44,251 bases of DNA from an uncultured Eudoraea sp. (GTDB taxonomy: Bacteria; Bacteroidota; Bacteroidia; Flavobacteriales; Flavobacteriaceae). The first letter of the stretch is position 1; each line of letters starts with the position of its first letter. The position numbers were made by a program, and so were the translations under genes. The notes beneath the pieces were generated by a model, which was not told where the DNA came from, did no database searches, and worked only from the letters and a program-made list of their open reading frames with translations. Of this stretch, positions 27,522 to 36,064 are shown piece after piece. The stretch spans positions 1-44,251 of the forward strand of contig NZ_CAMYOM010000017.1 of the NCBI RefSeq assembly GCF_947260015.1. Reading direction: 5' to 3'.

Positions 27522-28118
27522 ATGTATGCAATTGTAGAAATAGCAGGGCAGCAATTTAAAGTTGCAAAAGACCAAAAAGTATACGTTCACCGTTTACAGG
27601 AAGACGAAGGAAAAAAAGTTTCTTTTCACAACGTCCTTTTATTGGAAGATGGTAACAACATTACAATTGGCGCCCCAGCTATAGACGGAGCCGCAGTAGA
27701 GGCTAAAGTCGTTAAACACCTTAAAGGTGACAAAGTAATTGTCTTTAAAAAGAAAAGACGTAAAGGATTTCAAAAGAAAAATGGGCATCGCCAGTATTTA
27801 ACGGAGTTGGTTATTGAAGGGATTGTAGCCAAAGGTGCTAAGAAAACGGCAGCTAAGACCGAAACTAAAAAAGAAGCTCCTGTAAAAGCAGCACCAGTTA
27901 AAAAGGCAGCACCAAAAGCTGAAGCCCCTAAGGCTAAAGTTGAAAAAGCGAAGGAAGCTCCTAAAGCTAAAGTTGAAAAAGCGAAAGTATCTCCTAAAGC
28001 AGAAGTTGATTTAAGCAAAAAGACAGTAGCAGAATTAAAGGAAATGGCCAAAGCCAAAGGAATCTCCGGGATTTCTTCTATGAAAAAGGCCGATCTTATT
28101 GAGGCATTAAATAAATAA
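27522..28118 (+). CDS. rplU: Ribosomal protein L21 (bL21) with C-terminal Rho_N-like extension
   Basis: Large-subunit protein bL21, 198 residues against the usual 103 or so. Residues 1 to about 107 are ordinary L21 (MYAIVEIAGQQFKVAKDQ, KKRRRKGFQKKNGHRQYL-like block). Then comes a Lys/Ala/Pro linker with an 11-residue repeat (APKAKVEKAKE, repeated once). The end, TVAELKEMAKAKGISGISSM and onward to LIEALNK, has the helical pattern of the Rho N-terminal (Rho_N/SAP-like) domain, which binds nucleic acid. The extension is in frame and uninterrupted. It heads the rplU-rpmA operon. Confidence 0.95.
   Translation: MYAIVEIAGQQFKVAKDQKVYVHRLQEDEGKKVSFHNVLLLEDGNNITIGAPAIDGAAVEAKVVKHLKGDKVIVFKKKRRKGFQKKNGHRQYLTELVIEGIVAKGAKKTAAKTETKKEAPVKAAPVKKAAPKAEAPKAKVEKAKEAPKAKVEKAKVSPKAEVDLSKKTVAELKEMAKAKGISGISSMKKADLIEALNK
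27928..27985 (+). repeat. 33-nt tandem repeat inside the rplU linker
   Basis: A 25-base stretch containing GCTAAAGTTGAAAAAGCGAA occurs twice, at 27928-27952 and 27961-27985, with one mismatch. The 33-nt period equals 11 residues of the linker and may allow slippage changes in its length. Confidence 0.75.
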
Positions 28119-28163
28119 GTTAATAACTAATACCGGCCCAGGCTTGGTATAAAAAATAATATC

Positions 28164-28424
28164 ATGGCACATAAAAAAGGTGTAGGTAGTTCTAAAAACG
28201 GTAGAGAATCAGAATCGAAACGCTTAGGGGTTAAGATTTTTGGGGGACAAGCTGCTATTGCAGGAAATATTATTGTAAGACAGCGTGGTACCAAGCACAA
28301 CCCCGGTAATAATGTTTACCTTGGAAAAGATCATACATTGCATGCAAAAGTAGATGGACTTGTAAAGTTTCAAAAGAAAGCAGGCGGAAAATCTTATGTT
28401 TCTATAGAGCCTTTTGAGGCATAA
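28164..28424 (+). CDS. rpmA: Ribosomal protein L27 (bL27)
   Basis: Large-subunit protein near the peptidyl transferase centre, 86 residues. It starts [20 protein letters not shown] and has [20 protein letters not shown], both diagnostic of bL27. The N-terminus begins directly with AHKKG, so no Firmicutes-type cleavable leader is present. It follows rplU by 45 bp and is followed by a terminator. Confidence 0.98.
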   Translation: MAHKKGVGSSKNGRESESKRLGVKIFGGQAAIAGNIIVRQRGTKHNPGNNVYLGKDHTLHAKVDGLVKFQKKAGGKSYVSIEPFEA

Positions 28425-28447
28425 TACTCAATTGAATAACTCAAAAT

Positions 28448-28480
28448 AAAAACCCATTATGTTTTCATAATGGGTTTTTT
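28448..28480. terminator. Bidirectional terminator of rplU-rpmA and ahcY
   Basis: A 14-bp perfect stem (AAAAACCCATTATG and its complement) with a TTTT loop has a T run on the plus side and a T-rich tail on the minus side. It lies between the convergent rpmA and ahcY. Confidence 0.92.
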
Positions 28481-28505
28481 GTATTTCTAAATTAAGCTTA
28501 GTCCT

Positions 28506-29822
28506 CTAATACCTGTAATAGTCGGGCTTATAAGGGCCTTTAACTTCAACTCCAATATAAGATGCCTGCTCTTCTCGCAATTCTGTGAGTTCAGCACCCA
28601 AACGTTCCAAATGCAGTTTCGCAACCTTTTCATCTAAATGCTTAGGAAGCATATATACCTTATTTTCATATTTATCATTATGTTTCCATAACTCTATTTG
28701 TGCGAGTGTTTGGTTTGTAAACGAATTGCTCATAACAAAACTTGGATGACCGGTGGCACATCCTAAATTAACCAATCGTCCTTCGGCAAGCACTATAATG
28801 TCTTTCCCATCAATAGTATATTTATCTACCTGCGGCTTAATCACATCTTTGGTATTACCATAATTGTCATTTAACCAGGCCATATCTATTTCGTTGTCAA
28901 AATGGCCAATATTGCAAACAATAGCTTTATCACGCATGGCTCTAAAGTGTTCTTCCTTGAGGATATCCTTATTTCCGGTAGCCGTAATTACAATGTCGGC
29001 ATTACTAACTACTGTTTCTAGTCTTTTTACCTCATATCCGTCCATAGAGGCCTGCAGAGCGCAGATGGGATCTATTTCAGTAACTGTAACAATAGCTCCT
29101 GCTCCTCTGAATGAAGCTGCCGTGCCTTTTCCAACATCTCCATAACCTGCAACAACAACTCGTTTTCCCGCGAGCATAGTATCCGTGGCCCTTCTAATCG
29201 CATCTACTGCACTTTCCTTGCAACCATACTTATTGTCAAATTTTGATTTGGTGACCGAATCATTCACATTTATGGCCGGCATTGGCAATACCCCATTTTT
29301 GAAACGCTCATAAAGTCGGTGGACTCCGGTAGTTGTTTCTTCTGAAAGACCTTTAATTCCGGATGTTAGTTCTGGAAATAGATCCAATACCATATTTGTA
29401 AGATCGCCTCCATCATCCAGTATCATATTAAGCGGCTTGCGTTCTTCACCAAAAAACAGTGTTTGCTCTATACACCAGTTAAATTCCTCTTCATTCATGC
29501 CTTTCCATGCATAAACAGGTACGCCGCTTGCTGCTATGGCCGCAGCAGCATGATCCTGAGTGGAGAAAATATTACATGAACTCCATGTAACTTCTGCCCC
29601 AAGAGCAGTAAGGGTTTCTATAAGTACTGCTGTTTGTATGGTCATATGAAGACAACCTGCAATACGGGCACCCTTAAGTGGTTGTTCTTTTTTGTACTCT
29701 TCACGTAAGGCCATAAGCCCGGGCATCTCGGCTTCAGCCAATTCTATTTCTTTTCTTCCCCATTCCGCCAAGCTAATGTCCTTGACTTTAAATGGAACGT
29801 ATGGTATTGTATTGGTTTGCAT
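28506..29822 (-). CDS. ahcY: Adenosylhomocysteinase
   Basis: NAD-dependent hydrolase that splits S-adenosylhomocysteine into adenosine and homocysteine, clearing the product of SAM-dependent methylations. The 438-residue protein has the substrate blocks [16 protein letters not shown] and [14 protein letters not shown]. The catalytic/ligand stretch [13 protein letters not shown], the NAD loop [20 protein letters not shown], and the C-terminal [19 protein letters not shown] and YKPDYYRY are all present. Complete and unmodified. It is a single gene divergent from the phosphopantetheinyl transferase. Confidence 0.98.
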   Translation of the reverse strand: MQTNTIPYVPFKVKDISLAEWGRKEIELAEAEMPGLMALREEYKKEQPLKGARIAGCLHMTIQTAVLIETLTALGAEVTWSSCNIFSTQDHAAAAIAASGVPVYAWKGMNEEEFNWCIEQTLFFGEERKPLNMILDDGGDLTNMVLDLFPELTSGIKGLSEETTTGVHRLYERFKNGVLPMPAINVNDSVTKSKFDNKYGCKESAVDAIRRATDTMLAGKRVVVAGYGDVGKGTAASFRGAGAIVTVTEIDPICALQASMDGYEVKRLETVVSNADIVITATGNKDILKEEHFRAMRDKAIVCNIGHFDNEIDMAWLNDNYGNTKDVIKPQVDKYTIDGKDIIVLAEGRLVNLGCATGHPSFVMSNSFTNQTLAQIELWKHNDKYENKVYMLPKHLDEKVAKLHLERLGAELTELREEQASYIGVEVKGPYKPDYYRY

Positions 29823-29878
29823 ATCTTTTTTATTTTTTTACATTCGTCCTACAGAAATTCTTTTACAATTTCAAAAGG

Positions 29879-29886
29879 CAAAGATA
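29879..29886 (-). promoter_or_regulatory. Promoter -7 element of ahcY
   Basis: Minus-strand TATCTTTG matches TAnnTTTG and lies 56 bases before the ahcY start. The site is about 20 bp from the start of the divergent gene. Confidence 0.55.
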
Positions 29887-29906
29887 ATGATAACTTAAAA
29901 TATTGT

Positions 29907-30545
29907 ATGCCTCTTTACAAAACTATAACAGTAAACCCATATACCAAGGTATACATTTGGAAGATTACAGAGTCTGAGAAAGAACTTTCCTTAAATATTG
30001 AGCTTACTAATAATTGCCAGCTTAGAGTGAACAGTATGAAGTCTGAATTGCATAGGAGAGGGTTTTTAAGCATACGCCACTTAATGGGGTTAGCGGGTTA
30101 TGTAGATAGTGATCTTTTTTATGACCTGGCGGGAAAGCCACATCTGAAAGACGGTAATCATATCTCCATTACACATTCATATCAATTTACAGGAATAATT
30201 GTAAGTCAGATAGATGAGGTTGGGATTGATATCGAGAAACAAAGGGATAAAATAATCCGTATTGGGCATAAGTTTACTACTACAGAGGCATATGCCAATA
30301 TTAAAAACGCAAAAGAAATCGTTAAAAAACTAACAATTATATGGGGCGCCAAAGAGTCCCTTTATAAGATATATGCCACCCATGGGCTGAGTTTTATAAA
30401 TCATATTTATATCGATGATTTTATAAACATCGATAATACTACGAAAGGTATTATCAGATATGACGGGTGCATATCTGAGTACGATATTTCTTTTCTGGAA
30501 TTTGAAGAATTTACCTGTGTATATGCAATCAAAAAAGAAGGTTAA
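29907..30545 (+). CDS. 4'-phosphopantetheinyl transferase superfamily protein (Sfp-type)
   Basis: Transfers the phosphopantetheine arm of CoA to carrier proteins. The 212-residue protein has the Sfp motifs in order: GKPHL with HISITHS, the metal site EVGIDIEKQ, and WGAKESLYK. It is the only clear holo-synthase in the window and may serve acyl carrier protein. The ATG at 29907 is preferred to an upstream in-frame start at 29817 that would run across the ahcY promoter. The gap to the thiamine-binding protein gene is 33 bp with no terminator, so it may lead that operon. Confidence 0.88.
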   Translation: MPLYKTITVNPYTKVYIWKITESEKELSLNIELTNNCQLRVNSMKSELHRRGFLSIRHLMGLAGYVDSDLFYDLAGKPHLKDGNHISITHSYQFTGIIVSQIDEVGIDIEKQRDKIIRIGHKFTTTEAYANIKNAKEIVKKLTIIWGAKESLYKIYATHGLSFINHIYIDDFINIDNTTKGIIRYDGCISEYDISFLEFEEFTCVYAIKKEG

Positions 30546-30578
30546 AATAAAGATTGGCTGGATTTTAATTTACAAATT

Positions 30579-30839
30579 ATGAATATATCTGTTGAACTGA
30601 CCTTAACTCCGTTACAGGATAATTATGAAGAGCTAATTATAGGTTTTATTAAAAAAATAAGGACCTCCGGTTTTACCGTCTTGGAAAATCCTTTAAGTAC
30701 GCAGATTTATGGAGATTATGATGATATAATGAAACTGCTTATTAAAGAAATTAAAATTACTTTGGAATTAGTGGAAAATGGTTTAATGTATATCAAAATT
30801 GTAAAAACAGACCGAAGCAATTATGAGCCAGATTTTTGA
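30579..30839 (+). CDS. Thiamine-binding protein (YkoF/MTH1187-like)
   Basis: An 86-residue protein of the ferredoxin-like Thiamine_BP (PF01910) type. It starts MNISVELTLTPLQDNYEELI and has the signature SGFTVLENPLSTQIYGDYD, where the central N-P-L-S-T-Q/I-x-G turn is characteristic. Relatives bind thiamine or its hydroxymethylpyrimidine part; there is no enzyme motif. It overlaps the PnuC-type transporter gene by 17 bp, so the two are translated together. With the TPP riboswitch 2.8 kb downstream, thiamine is the likely ligand. Confidence 0.82.
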   Translation: MNISVELTLTPLQDNYEELIIGFIKKIRTSGFTVLENPLSTQIYGDYDDIMKLLIKEIKITLELVENGLMYIKIVKTDRSNYEPDF

Positions 30840-31461
30840 TTGGGTTTTTGCTCAATACCAGGATACACCTGCGTTCCTAATCATCCTTGAAATGATAGGT
30901 GTTGTTTTCGGATTTTTAAGTGTGTGGTATGCAAAAAGAGAAAATATCCTTGTATTTCCTACCGGAATAATCAACACAGGGATCTTTGTATATATTCTTT
31001 GGGTATATGGGCTATTGGGAGACATGCTTATAAACGCGTATTATTTTTCCATGAGTATTTTAGGCTGGTACTTATGGACGAGAAAAGTAGATGCCGACCA
31101 TTTTATCCCAATAACAAAAACGAACAAGCAAGAGAAAAAATGGTCCGCACTCCTGTTTATTGGAGCGGTTGTTTTTGTTATTCTGGTGTATTCCTTGTTC
31201 GATAAATTTAATAGTTGGACGGCCTATGTGGATACCCTTACAACGGCCATTTTCTTTGTAGGGATGTGGCTTATGGCCAAAAAAAAGCTCGAAAATTGGA
31301 TCTATTGGATTATTGGTGATGTAATTACAGTTCCTTTATATTTGTATAAAGGACTTATTTTTACATCACTGCAATATTTATTATTTACCATAATCGCCAT
31401 TTATGGTTATATGGCATGGAAGAAAAACTTAAACAAAAGCCCGCTAACCTTATTAAAGTAG
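30823..31461 (+). CDS. PnuC-family vitamin transporter (probably PnuT-type, thiamine)
   Basis: A 212-residue integral membrane carrier with about seven hydrophobic segments. The PnuC family signature is seen in GFLSVWYAKRENILVFPTGI and in NAYYFSMSILGWYLW. PnuC proteins move nicotinamide riboside, and close relatives move riboflavin (PnuX) or thiamine (PnuT), with trapping by a downstream kinase. The neighbours point both ways: a thiamine-binding protein and a TPP riboswitch on one hand, a NadR-like kinase on the other. I favour thiamine. It overlaps the kinase gene by 46 bp. Confidence 0.85.
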   Translation: MSQIFDWVFAQYQDTPAFLIILEMIGVVFGFLSVWYAKRENILVFPTGIINTGIFVYILWVYGLLGDMLINAYYFSMSILGWYLWTRKVDADHFIPITKTNKQEKKWSALLFIGAVVFVILVYSLFDKFNSWTAYVDTLTTAIFFVGMWLMAKKKLENWIYWIIGDVITVPLYLYKGLIFTSLQYLLFTIIAIYGYMAWKKNLNKSPLTLLK

Positions 31462-31979
31462 TTCTGTTTGGTCCTGAATCAACAGGTAAGACTACCTTGG
31501 CCCGGGAACTTGCAAATCATTATCAAACTACATGGGTCCCTGAATATGCGCGTGAATATTTGCAGGAAAAATGGAATAAAGAACAAACTACTTGTGAACC
31601 TCATGATTTGATACCTATTGCAGAAGGCCAAATTAGTTTGGAAAATGACTTGACGGAAAAAGCAAATAAACTTCTTATTTGTGATACAGATCTTTTAGAA
31701 ACTAAAGTATATTCTGAAGCATATTACCTTGGTTATTGCGATCCTGTATTAGAAAAATACGCTTTGCAGAATACATATGATCTTTATTTGCTAACTTCCA
31801 TAGATATTCCCTGGGAAAAAGACGATCTTCGGGATAAACCTAATGAACGCGAACGCATGTTTCTTTATTTTAAGGAAACATTGGAAAAGTATGATAAGAA
31901 TTTTGTTATTTTAAATGGGGATAATGGAAAAAGGCTTGCACTGGCCATTAAATCTATCGATAAACTACTCCACAAATGA
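31416..31979 (+). CDS. NadR-like P-loop kinase (nicotinamide riboside kinase fold)
   Basis: A 187-residue P-loop kinase. The Walker A motif GPESTGKT is at residues 19-26. VPEYAREYL follows, with the arginine typical of the NadR C-terminal kinase domain, then the CDTDLLETKVYSEAYYLG block and the lid region DDLRDKPNERERMF. NadR kinases phosphorylate nicotinamide riboside. The N-terminal repressor and adenylyltransferase domains of enteric NadR are absent. The only possible start lies 46 bp inside the transporter gene, meaning tight coupling of uptake with phosphorylation. Substrate could be nicotinamide riboside or thiamine. Confidence 0.88.
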   Translation: MEEKLKQKPANLIKVVLFGPESTGKTTLARELANHYQTTWVPEYAREYLQEKWNKEQTTCEPHDLIPIAEGQISLENDLTEKANKLLICDTDLLETKVYSEAYYLGYCDPVLEKYALQNTYDLYLLTSIDIPWEKDDLRDKPNERERMFLYFKETLEKYDKNFVILNGDNGKRLALAIKSIDKLLHK

Positions 31980-33517
31980 TTGAGTTTTCACCAATGGATT
32001 TACAACAACTAGAGGAAAAGGGAATCTCAAAAGAAAAGGTTCTGGATCAGATTGAGACCTTTAAAGAGGGGATACCATTTGTAAGGTTGGAAAAGGCCGC
32101 AATAGTTTCGGATGGGATTTTGAAATTAAGTAAAGCGCGGGAGAAAAAGTTAGTCAGTAAGTTCGAAGAACTAAAAGGGCTTTTAAGTTTACTCAAATTT
32201 GTTCCTGCTTCTGGCGCTGCATCAAGAATGTTTAAATCCCTCTTTAACTTTTTAGAGCATTATGATCCTGACGCCGAAGATCTGGATACCTATGTAGACA
32301 GAATAAATGAAACGGATTTAAAGACTTTTTTTAAACAAATTAAAAAATTTCCCTTTTACGAGATTGTTCAAAAACGAATAAAAAACAAAGCCAGTTCAGC
32401 AAATGACATCAAATATCGTTTTGTAAGTGAAATGTTATTGAAAGAAAACCTTAATTATGGTTTTTACCCGAAAGGACTTTTACCCTTTCACAATTACGTG
32501 AAATTTACTGCTACTCCTTTTGAAGAACATTTAAAAGAAGCTTCGAGCTATGCCGTTGTAAACAATACGGCAAAATTACATTTTACTATTTCAGAACAAC
32601 ACCAATCCTTATTTTCTCAAGAATTTAAAACAGCTGGTCCCAGGGTATCAAAAGCTGCAAAAACGGAATTTGAAGTTACATATTCAAATCAAAAACCCTC
32701 TACAGATACTATAGCGGTAACTCCGGATAATGAGCTGTTTAAGAAGGATGATGGGTCATTATTATTTAGACCTGGTGGCCATGGAGCACTTCTTGAGAAC
32801 TTAAATGAACAAAATGCAGATATTATCTTTATTAAAAATATTGACAATGTAGTAGTACCTAAACACGAAGCTGAACTGGCAACTAGCAAGAAAGTACTTG
32901 CCGGCTTGCTTCTGGAATTACAACAAAAAGCATTTGCTTATGCAGATCAGCTGGAAAGAAATGACATTAATGGTGAACAATTACACGAAATCAAAACATT
33001 TTTAGAAAATGATCTCAATGTTAGGTTTTTAGAGAGTTTTTCAAGTTTTAGCATCGCGGAGCAATTGGAAATATTAAAAGACAAGATCAACAGACCTATC
33101 CGTATTTGTGGGATGGTTAAGAATGAAGGTGAACCAGGTGGAGGTCCTTTTTGGATAAGAGACGTACATGATCATATTTCACTGCAAATCGTAGAATCTG
33201 CCCAGGTGGATACTTCCGATGAAAGTCAGATGGCTATTTTAAAGAATTCAACACATTTTAACCCGGTCGACCTTGTATGTGGAGTAAGAAATTTTAGAGG
33301 TGAGAAGTATAATCTCTTGAACTTTGTTGATACAAAACAGGGGTTTATCTCACAAAAAACAGAAGATGGCAAAGAACTAAAGGCCCTTGAATTACCAGGA
33401 CTTTGGAACGGGGCTATGGCCTTTTGGAATACAATATTTGTTGAAGTTCCCTTACTCACTTTTAATCCGGTAAAAACAGTAAACGACCTTTTAAAGCCAG
33501 CACATCAGGTAACTTAG
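31976..33517 (+). CDS. DUF4301 family protein, possible nucleotidyltransferase fold
   Basis: A 513-residue cytoplasmic protein of the Bacteroidota family DUF4301; function unknown. It overlaps the kinase gene by 4 bp (ATGA). Two stretches recall sugar-phosphate uridylyltransferases. VPASGAASRM (residues 76-85) sits where a nucleotide loop would be expected. PGGHGALLENL (266 onward), followed by FIKNIDNV with D290 and N291, resembles the P-x-G-H-G...N-x-D-N signature of UDP-sugar pyrophosphorylases. GMVKNEGEPGGGPFW lies at about 380. The resemblance is by eye and needs a profile comparison. Confidence 0.8.
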   Translation: MIEFSPMDLQQLEEKGISKEKVLDQIETFKEGIPFVRLEKAAIVSDGILKLSKAREKKLVSKFEELKGLLSLLKFVPASGAASRMFKSLFNFLEHYDPDAEDLDTYVDRINETDLKTFFKQIKKFPFYEIVQKRIKNKASSANDIKYRFVSEMLLKENLNYGFYPKGLLPFHNYVKFTATPFEEHLKEASSYAVVNNTAKLHFTISEQHQSLFSQEFKTAGPRVSKAAKTEFEVTYSNQKPSTDTIAVTPDNELFKKDDGSLLFRPGGHGALLENLNEQNADIIFIKNIDNVVVPKHEAELATSKKVLAGLLLELQQKAFAYADQLERNDINGEQLHEIKTFLENDLNVRFLESFSSFSIAEQLEILKDKINRPIRICGMVKNEGEPGGGPFWIRDVHDHISLQIVESAQVDTSDESQMAILKNSTHFNPVDLVCGVRNFRGEKYNLLNFVDTKQGFISQKTEDGKELKALELPGLWNGAMAFWNTIFVEVPLLTFNPVKTVNDLLKPAHQVT

Positions 33518-33612
33518 TTTAAGGAGATATGTTTATTTGAAAAAAAGTTTTTTTCTTATTTTATCGAATTTTAATTATGAAGCTTTTATTATGAAAAACG
33601 GAACTACCATCG

Positions 33613-33620
33613 TAACTTTG
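33613..33620 (+). promoter_or_regulatory. Promoter -7 element of the TPP riboswitch / TonB receptor transcript
   Basis: TAACTTTG matches TAnnTTTG exactly and ends 13 bases before the conserved aptamer core, so the transcript would begin right at the edge of the aptamer. The preceding 95 bp after DUF4301 are AT-rich with no gene. Confidence 0.6.
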
Positions 33621-33771
33621 TTTCATCTCAAAAGGGGTGCGAACTCCTGACAAAAAGTATTCTATAAATCTGGTTACATTAAACACGATTTTTACAATGC
33701 TTTCAGGATAAGCTGAGATTATACCCAAGGAACCTGGGCAGGTAATGCTGCTAAGGGAGGCGAAAGTCGCC
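33621..33771 (+). ncRNA. TPP (thiamine pyrophosphate) riboswitch
   Basis: The conserved Thi-box segments occur in order: GGGGTGC (33634-33640), GCTGAGA (33712-33718), ATACCC (33721-33726), GAACCTG, then GCAGGTAATGCTGC and AAGGGA. P2 is GGGGT with ACCC. P3 is TCCTGA (33645-33650) with TCAGGA (33703-33708) and holds a 52-nt insertion, long for this class. P5 is GCAG with CTGC. A small hairpin GGCGA-AAG-TCGCC at 33759-33771 follows the core and may be part of the expression platform. It lies 85 bp before the TonB receptor gene, which it should turn off when TPP is abundant. Confidence 0.92.
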
Positions 33772-33855
33772 ATTTGGATTTATTTCTGTCTCTTCAGAAA
33801 AAGAAAAAATCATAAAAATTAGAATAGAACCCCTCTTATTCGTCTTGAACTACGA

Positions 33856-36027
33856 ATGAAGGCTGTTATACTAATTTTTTTCATGATTTGTATTGGTGCA
33901 AAATCCTATACTCAACAACAAGAATCTGACACTACTGCCCTTAAGAAAATTGTTTTGGACGAGGTTTTTGTTTCTGCCATAAGAGTTACTAAAGAAACTC
34001 CTGTAACGTTTTCCAATTTAACAAAGGAAGAAATAATGCCAAGGAACCTGGGACAGGATATTCCTGTTCTTATGAATTTTTTGCCTGCGGTAGTTACAAC
34101 TTCCGATGCCGGGGCCGGAGTAGGCTATACAGGGATACGCGTTAGAGGAAGTGATGCAACTCGTGTAAATGTTACTATTAATGGAATACCTTATAACGAT
34201 TCTGAATCACATGGCACATTTTGGGTAAATATGCCCGATTTTGCATCTTCAACAGAAAGCCTGCAATTACAGCGGGGAGTTGGCACATCAACAAATGGAG
34301 CAGGGGCTTTTGGTGCAAGTTTAAATATATTGACAGATGCTACCTCGATGGAAGCCTATGGGCATATATCATCTTCTTATGGCAGCTTTAATACACTTCG
34401 CAACAATATCAAGTTCAGTACAGGATTGTTAAATGAACATATTGAAATTTCCGGGAGATTATCCAGAATAACATCTGATGGCTATATTGACAGGGCTTCA
34501 TCTGAACTGGATTCCTATTTTTTACAGGGTTCTTATGTTGATGATAACACCTTAATAAAAGCACTCCTTTTTGGAGGACACGAAGTTACTTACCAGTCAT
34601 GGTTTGGCATTGATGCAGAAACTCTTGCAACTGACCGGACTTTTAACCCGGCCGGAATATATACCGATGAAAATGGTAACACTCAATTTTACGACAGGGA
34701 AGAAGATAATTATAAACAAGATCATTTTCAACTACTCTGGAATGAAACCATATCACCTTTATGGAGCACAAATATTGCATTTCACTATACCAAAGGACGT
34801 GGTTACTTTGAGCAGTTTAGAGAAGACGATGATTTTGAAACCTATGGATTTTCACCAATAGTGGTTGATGGAGAGTTAGTGAATACCACAGATTTAATCC
34901 GCCGTCGTTGGCTTGATAATGATTTTTACGGAACTGTATTTTCTGCCAAATATGAAAAAGACAAAATAAACCTTATCATTGGTGGAGGGTGGAATTCCTA
35001 TAATGGAGATCATTTTGGTGAAGTAATCTGGGCGCGTTTTGCAGGAAATAGTATGATCAGAGATAGATATTATGATGATGATTCCAAAAAAACAGACTTC
35101 AATGTTTTTGGAAAAATAAACTATAAGATTTCTCAAAATTGGAAGCTTTTTGGAGATCTACAATTTAGAACTGTGCGATACAACGCAAACGGCGATGAAA
35201 CTGGATTGGTAGATGATAGATTTAATTTCTTTAATCCTAAAGTTGGTGTCACCTATGATCTTAATAATTCAAATAATTTATATCTCTCCTTTGCGGTAGC
35301 AAATCGTGAACCTAACAGGAATGATTATGAGAATGGCAATCCTAAACCAGAAAAACTGAATGATTTTGAATTGGGATGGCGTTATGTCTCACCTTCTGTT
35401 CAGCTAAGCACTAATATATATTACATGAGGTATAAAGATCAGTTAGTATTAACCGGAGAACTCAATGACGTAGGGGCTCCACTACGGGCCAATGTTGGTG
35501 ACAGTTATCGTCTTGGTCTTGAAGTTGATGCCAGTATAAGCATTGGTAAGCGCTTCAAATTACAACCCAATATAGCACTAAGCACAAATAAGAATATTGA
35601 TTTTCTTTTTGAGAGAGATGGGGAGTTAGAAAATTTAGGGAATACGAATATTGCCTTCTCTCCAGATATTGTGGCAGGTAATATTCTTAGTTACTTGCCC
35701 AATGAAAAATTTCAAATGTCGTTACTTACGAAATATGTTGGAAAACAATTTATGGGTAATATTGATGCGGAAGGCTCTGTTCTTGAGGACTATTCACAAA
35801 CAGATTTTAATATACAATACACTTTCCATACAAATTCATTCATAAAAAGCATCGTACTCACAGGACTGATTAATAATGTTTTTGACGCCCGCTATGTATC
35901 AAACGGCTACTTTTTTACTTATGATGACGATTTTTCCAATCCGGGAACTATAACCACAATTGAAGGCGCCGGGTATTACCCACAGGCCGGAATAAACTTT
36001 CTATTGGGAGCAACGTTTAACTTCTAA
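33856..36027 (+). CDS. TonB-dependent outer membrane receptor, predicted thiamine transporter
   Basis: A 723-residue receptor: signal peptide to about residue 19, a short N-terminal stretch with a TonB-box-like VLDEVFVSA, and a plug domain at about 55-165 (RVRGSDATRVNVTINGIPYN, then GAFGASLNILT). The 22-strand barrel ends in LLGATFNF with the terminal phenylalanine. It has no CarboxypepD-like N-terminal domain and no SusD partner, so it is the vitamin/siderophore type rather than SusC. The TPP riboswitch directly upstream makes thiamine or a phosphorylated thiamine the likely cargo. Confidence 0.93.
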   Translation: MKAVILIFFMICIGAKSYTQQQESDTTALKKIVLDEVFVSAIRVTKETPVTFSNLTKEEIMPRNLGQDIPVLMNFLPAVVTTSDAGAGVGYTGIRVRGSDATRVNVTINGIPYNDSESHGTFWVNMPDFASSTESLQLQRGVGTSTNGAGAFGASLNILTDATSMEAYGHISSSYGSFNTLRNNIKFSTGLLNEHIEISGRLSRITSDGYIDRASSELDSYFLQGSYVDDNTLIKALLFGGHEVTYQSWFGIDAETLATDRTFNPAGIYTDENGNTQFYDREEDNYKQDHFQLLWNETISPLWSTNIAFHYTKGRGYFEQFREDDDFETYGFSPIVVDGELVNTTDLIRRRWLDNDFYGTVFSAKYEKDKINLIIGGGWNSYNGDHFGEVIWARFAGNSMIRDRYYDDDSKKTDFNVFGKINYKISQNWKLFGDLQFRTVRYNANGDETGLVDDRFNFFNPKVGVTYDLNNSNNLYLSFAVANREPNRNDYENGNPKPEKLNDFELGWRYVSPSVQLSTNIYYMRYKDQLVLTGELNDVGAPLRANVGDSYRLGLEVDASISIGKRFKLQPNIALSTNKNIDFLFERDGELENLGNTNIAFSPDIVAGNILSYLPNEKFQMSLLTKYVGKQFMGNIDAEGSVLEDYSQTDFNIQYTFHTNSFIKSIVLTGLINNVFDARYVSNGYFFTYDDDFSNPGTITTIEGAGYYPQAGINFLLGATFNF

Positions 36028-36064
36028 GGTTGCCCATCAGTAATTGGAATGTAATACCTTGTTT

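Noticed and set aside
27770-28057. Minus-strand frame of 95 codons with Ala/Phe/Ser repeats
   Set aside because: It is the shadow of the repetitive Lys/Ala/Pro linker of rplU.
33561-33773. Minus-strand frame of 70 codons upstream of the TonB receptor
   Set aside because: It lies across the TPP riboswitch on the opposite strand and has no family resemblance.
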